5,294 nt of DNA, from assembly GCA_045652245.1 (NCBI GenBank), contig JAZRTY010000021.1:1-5294 (forward strand), written 5' to 3'. Under the pieces are notes generated by a model. That model saw only the letters and a program-made list of their open reading frames with translations, ran no database searches and was not told where the DNA came from. This document shows positions 4,393 through 5,294 of this stretch, in pieces. A program made the position numbers and the translations under genes. The stretch's first letter is position 1; every line of letters starts with the position of its first letter. The DNA is from SIG622 sp045652245. GTDB lineage: Bacteria; Bacillota; Clostridia; Oscillospirales; CAG-382.

Positions 4393-4965
4393 TCAGTTGA
4401 ATTTTTCAACAAACCTTTTGCAATGCTTTTGCAAAAACTTAAACACAAGTATTCCTAATAAAACTCCTGTTGTATTCAGTATTAAGTCATCTATGTCCGT
4501 TCCCCTTGTTAAGAACAACTGGCAGATTTCAATGAACAAAGAAGAACAAAAACCGATAAGTATTGTTTTTTTGATTGATGTTTTCCATAACAATGGAATT
4601 ATCAATCCAAAAGGAATAAACAAAATAATGTTGCCTAAAAAGTTAATCAAGAAATAATTTATATAGCCATTAACAAACACTTCTTGATAGGTTTCGAACA
4701 ACACCTTAAAAGGAATTAGATTTGTTTGGTGAATACCACTCTGTACAATATTGAAACCATTCACACCCGTCTCAAACTTAGGGATAATGGTTTGAGATGC
4801 TAAACCAACTAAGAAAATAACAAATGCAAACAATGTTATTTCACGAAACCAGTTTGTTTTAACTTTTTTTGTTTTACAAAATACTAACCTTCCAATTAGA
4901 TATACAGGAACCGCAAGCATCATATACGGTATCATATTTATCACATATCTTATTATTGCACTCAT
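4393..4965 (-). CDS. VanZ-like family membrane protein
   Basis: A 190-residue integral membrane protein with about five hydrophobic spans (roughly 8-29, 42-61, 103-126, 132-152, 163-178). The VanZ family pattern is clear: NLIPF (82-86), NFLGNIILFIPFG (108-120), then SLFIEICQLFLTRGTDIDDLILNTTG (142-167), which carries the characteristic Glu, Gln, Arg-Gly, Asp-Asp and Asn-x-x-Gly residues. VanZ itself gives low-level teicoplanin resistance, but most relatives have no proven role, and nothing nearby (no vanA, vanH or vanX) supports glycopeptide resistance here. AGGAG precedes the ATG at 4965 at good spacing. The gene sits between the two shared module elements. Confidence 0.9.
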   Translation of the reverse strand: MSAIIRYVINMIPYMMLAVPVYLIGRLVFCKTKKVKTNWFREITLFAFVIFLVGLASQTIIPKFETGVNGFNIVQSGIHQTNLIPFKVLFETYQEVFVNGYINYFLINFLGNIILFIPFGLIIPLLWKTSIKKTILIGFCSSLFIEICQLFLTRGTDIDDLILNTTGVLLGILVFKFLQKHCKRFVEKFN

Positions 4966-4979
4966 TTTATTTTCTCCTC

Positions 4980-5007
4980 TACAAATTCAAGTTTATCAAA
5001 CTGTTTA
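4980..5007 (-). repeat. Module leader element, copy 2
   Basis: This copy of the 28-bp element at 4175-4202 differs only at two adjacent positions. Here the minus-strand inverted repeat extends to AGTTT-GAT-AAACT. It sits directly before the AGGAG of the VanZ-like gene. Confidence 0.85.
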
Positions 5008-5033
5008 CTAATTTAATTGTATGATTTTGTCAA
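5005..5033 (-). promoter_or_regulatory. Possible promoter of the VanZ-like gene
   Basis: A perfect TTGACA (5028-5033) lies 17 bp from TAGTAA (5005-5010) on the minus strand. The -10 is poor, so expression may be weak or need an activator. The predicted start falls at the beginning of the leader element. Confidence 0.4.
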
Positions 5034-5117
5034 GTCTGGGACAAAAATTTTGCTTTTCTCAATGGCTTCCCCTTGAGGGGAAGCTGTCACGAAGTGACTG
5101 ATGAGGTGTAGATTGCG
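5021..5117. other. Gene-free right flank, last genomic sequence before the adapter
   Basis: These 97 bp carry no gene. They correspond to one short library insert lying directly before the adapter, and 93 of them reappear after it. The stretch is continuous with the VanZ-gene promoter region and is probably genuine chromosome. From 4966 to the window end there is no coding region at all. Confidence 0.7.
5065..5098. repeat. REP-like double hairpin
   Basis: GCTTCCCC (5065-5072) and GGGGAAGC (5077-5084) form a perfect 8-bp stem with a TTGA loop. One base later, GTCAC (5086-5090) and GTGAC (5094-5098) form a 5-bp stem with a GAA loop, followed by TGATGAGGTG. From memory, elements of this form are scattered through intergenic regions of gut Clostridia; I cannot count copies here. 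Translated, it produces spurious short ORFs. Confidence 0.7.
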
Positions 5118-5201
5118 AAGTCGGAGGCCAAGCGGTCTTAGGAAGACAACTCCATGGAACAACTCCTTGGCTCACAGAACGACATGGCTACGATCCGACT
5201 T
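5118..5201. other. Sequencing-adapter contamination (DNBSEQ/MGI type)
   Basis: These 84 bp are not genomic. Positions 5118-5149 equal the 32-nt MGI forward adapter that begins AAGTCGGAGGCC. Positions 5160-5201 are the reverse complement of the 42-nt MGI reverse adapter that begins AAGTCGGATCGTAGCC. Between them lie exactly 10 nt (5150-5159), the usual barcode length. Identification is from memory of the published adapter sequences and matches base by base. Confidence 0.96.
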
Positions 5202-5294
5202 ATGATTTTGTCAAGTCTGGGACAAAAATTTTGCTTTTCTCAATGGCTTCCCCTTGAGGGGAAGCTGTCACGAAGTGACTGATGAGGTGTAGAT
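5202..5294. repeat. Artefactual second copy of 5021-5113
   Basis: These 93 bp are identical to 5021-5113 at an offset of 181 bp, which equals a 97-bp insert plus the 84-bp adapter. That is what assembly of a read running round a short-insert DNA circle would give. The REP-like double hairpin therefore appears twice in the window, but only one copy is trustworthy. Confidence 0.9.

Noticed and set aside
4274..4657. Plus-strand 127-codon reading frame
   Set aside because: It begins in the tRNA remnant and runs antisense to the VanZ-like gene; there is no ribosome binding site or recognisable domain.
4393..4965. Glycopeptide resistance locus
   Set aside because: VanZ-like proteins are common outside van clusters and no other van gene is present.
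5021..5294. Genuine tandem repeat or mobile-element target duplication
   Set aside because: The sequence between the copies is synthetic adapter, so the duplication is technical.

Overview
The window reads as a low-GC Clostridia chromosome segment, most like a gut Oscillospiraceae/Ruminococcaceae member. That is inferred from protein style, AT-rich spacers and strong AGGAGG ribosome binding sites; no search was run. It is probably the end of a metagenomic contig, because the right end carries synthetic sequencing-adapter sequence.

Positions 1-2871 hold a translation operon on the minus strand: rpsB (S2), tsf (EF-Ts), yceD (DUF177, 23S rRNA/50S accumulation) and rpmF (L32). A consensus-like promoter (TTGCGA-17-TATAAT) drives it, and rpsB has a structured leader of about 120 nt. 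The operon probably ends at a hairpin at 142-170. Beyond it, the first 7 bases are the start of another minus-strand gene (plsX is the best guess from common order). That gene has its own extended -10, a palindrome near the start of transcription and a 15-bp inverted repeat that covers its ribosome binding site.

Positions 2929-3440 hold a small single-span membrane protein of unknown function (minus strand) and, divergently, a complete tRNA-Thr(CGT) with a textbook promoter and an 18-bp terminator hairpin.

Positions 3441-5007 are an accessory zone downstream of the tRNA. It consists of two modules built alike: a tRNA-Thr 3' end (intact in the first, decayed in the second), a shared 62-bp element with a terminator hairpin, a minus-strand gene or gene pair whose stop codon abuts that element, and a shared 28-bp leader element just before the start codon. 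Module 1 carries a YbjQ/UPF0145 protein and an overlapping two-span membrane protein. Module 2 carries an unrelated VanZ-family membrane protein. Shared flanks with different contents suggest duplication followed by cargo exchange, or serial insertion at a tRNA 3' end.

Positions 5008-5294 contain a REP-like double hairpin and then an artefact. Positions 5118-5201 match the two DNBSEQ/MGI adapter sequences around a 10-nt barcode, and the 93 bp after them repeat the 93 bp at 5021-5113. The apparent 181-bp tandem repeat at the end is therefore technical, and sequence from 5118 onward should not be read as genome.
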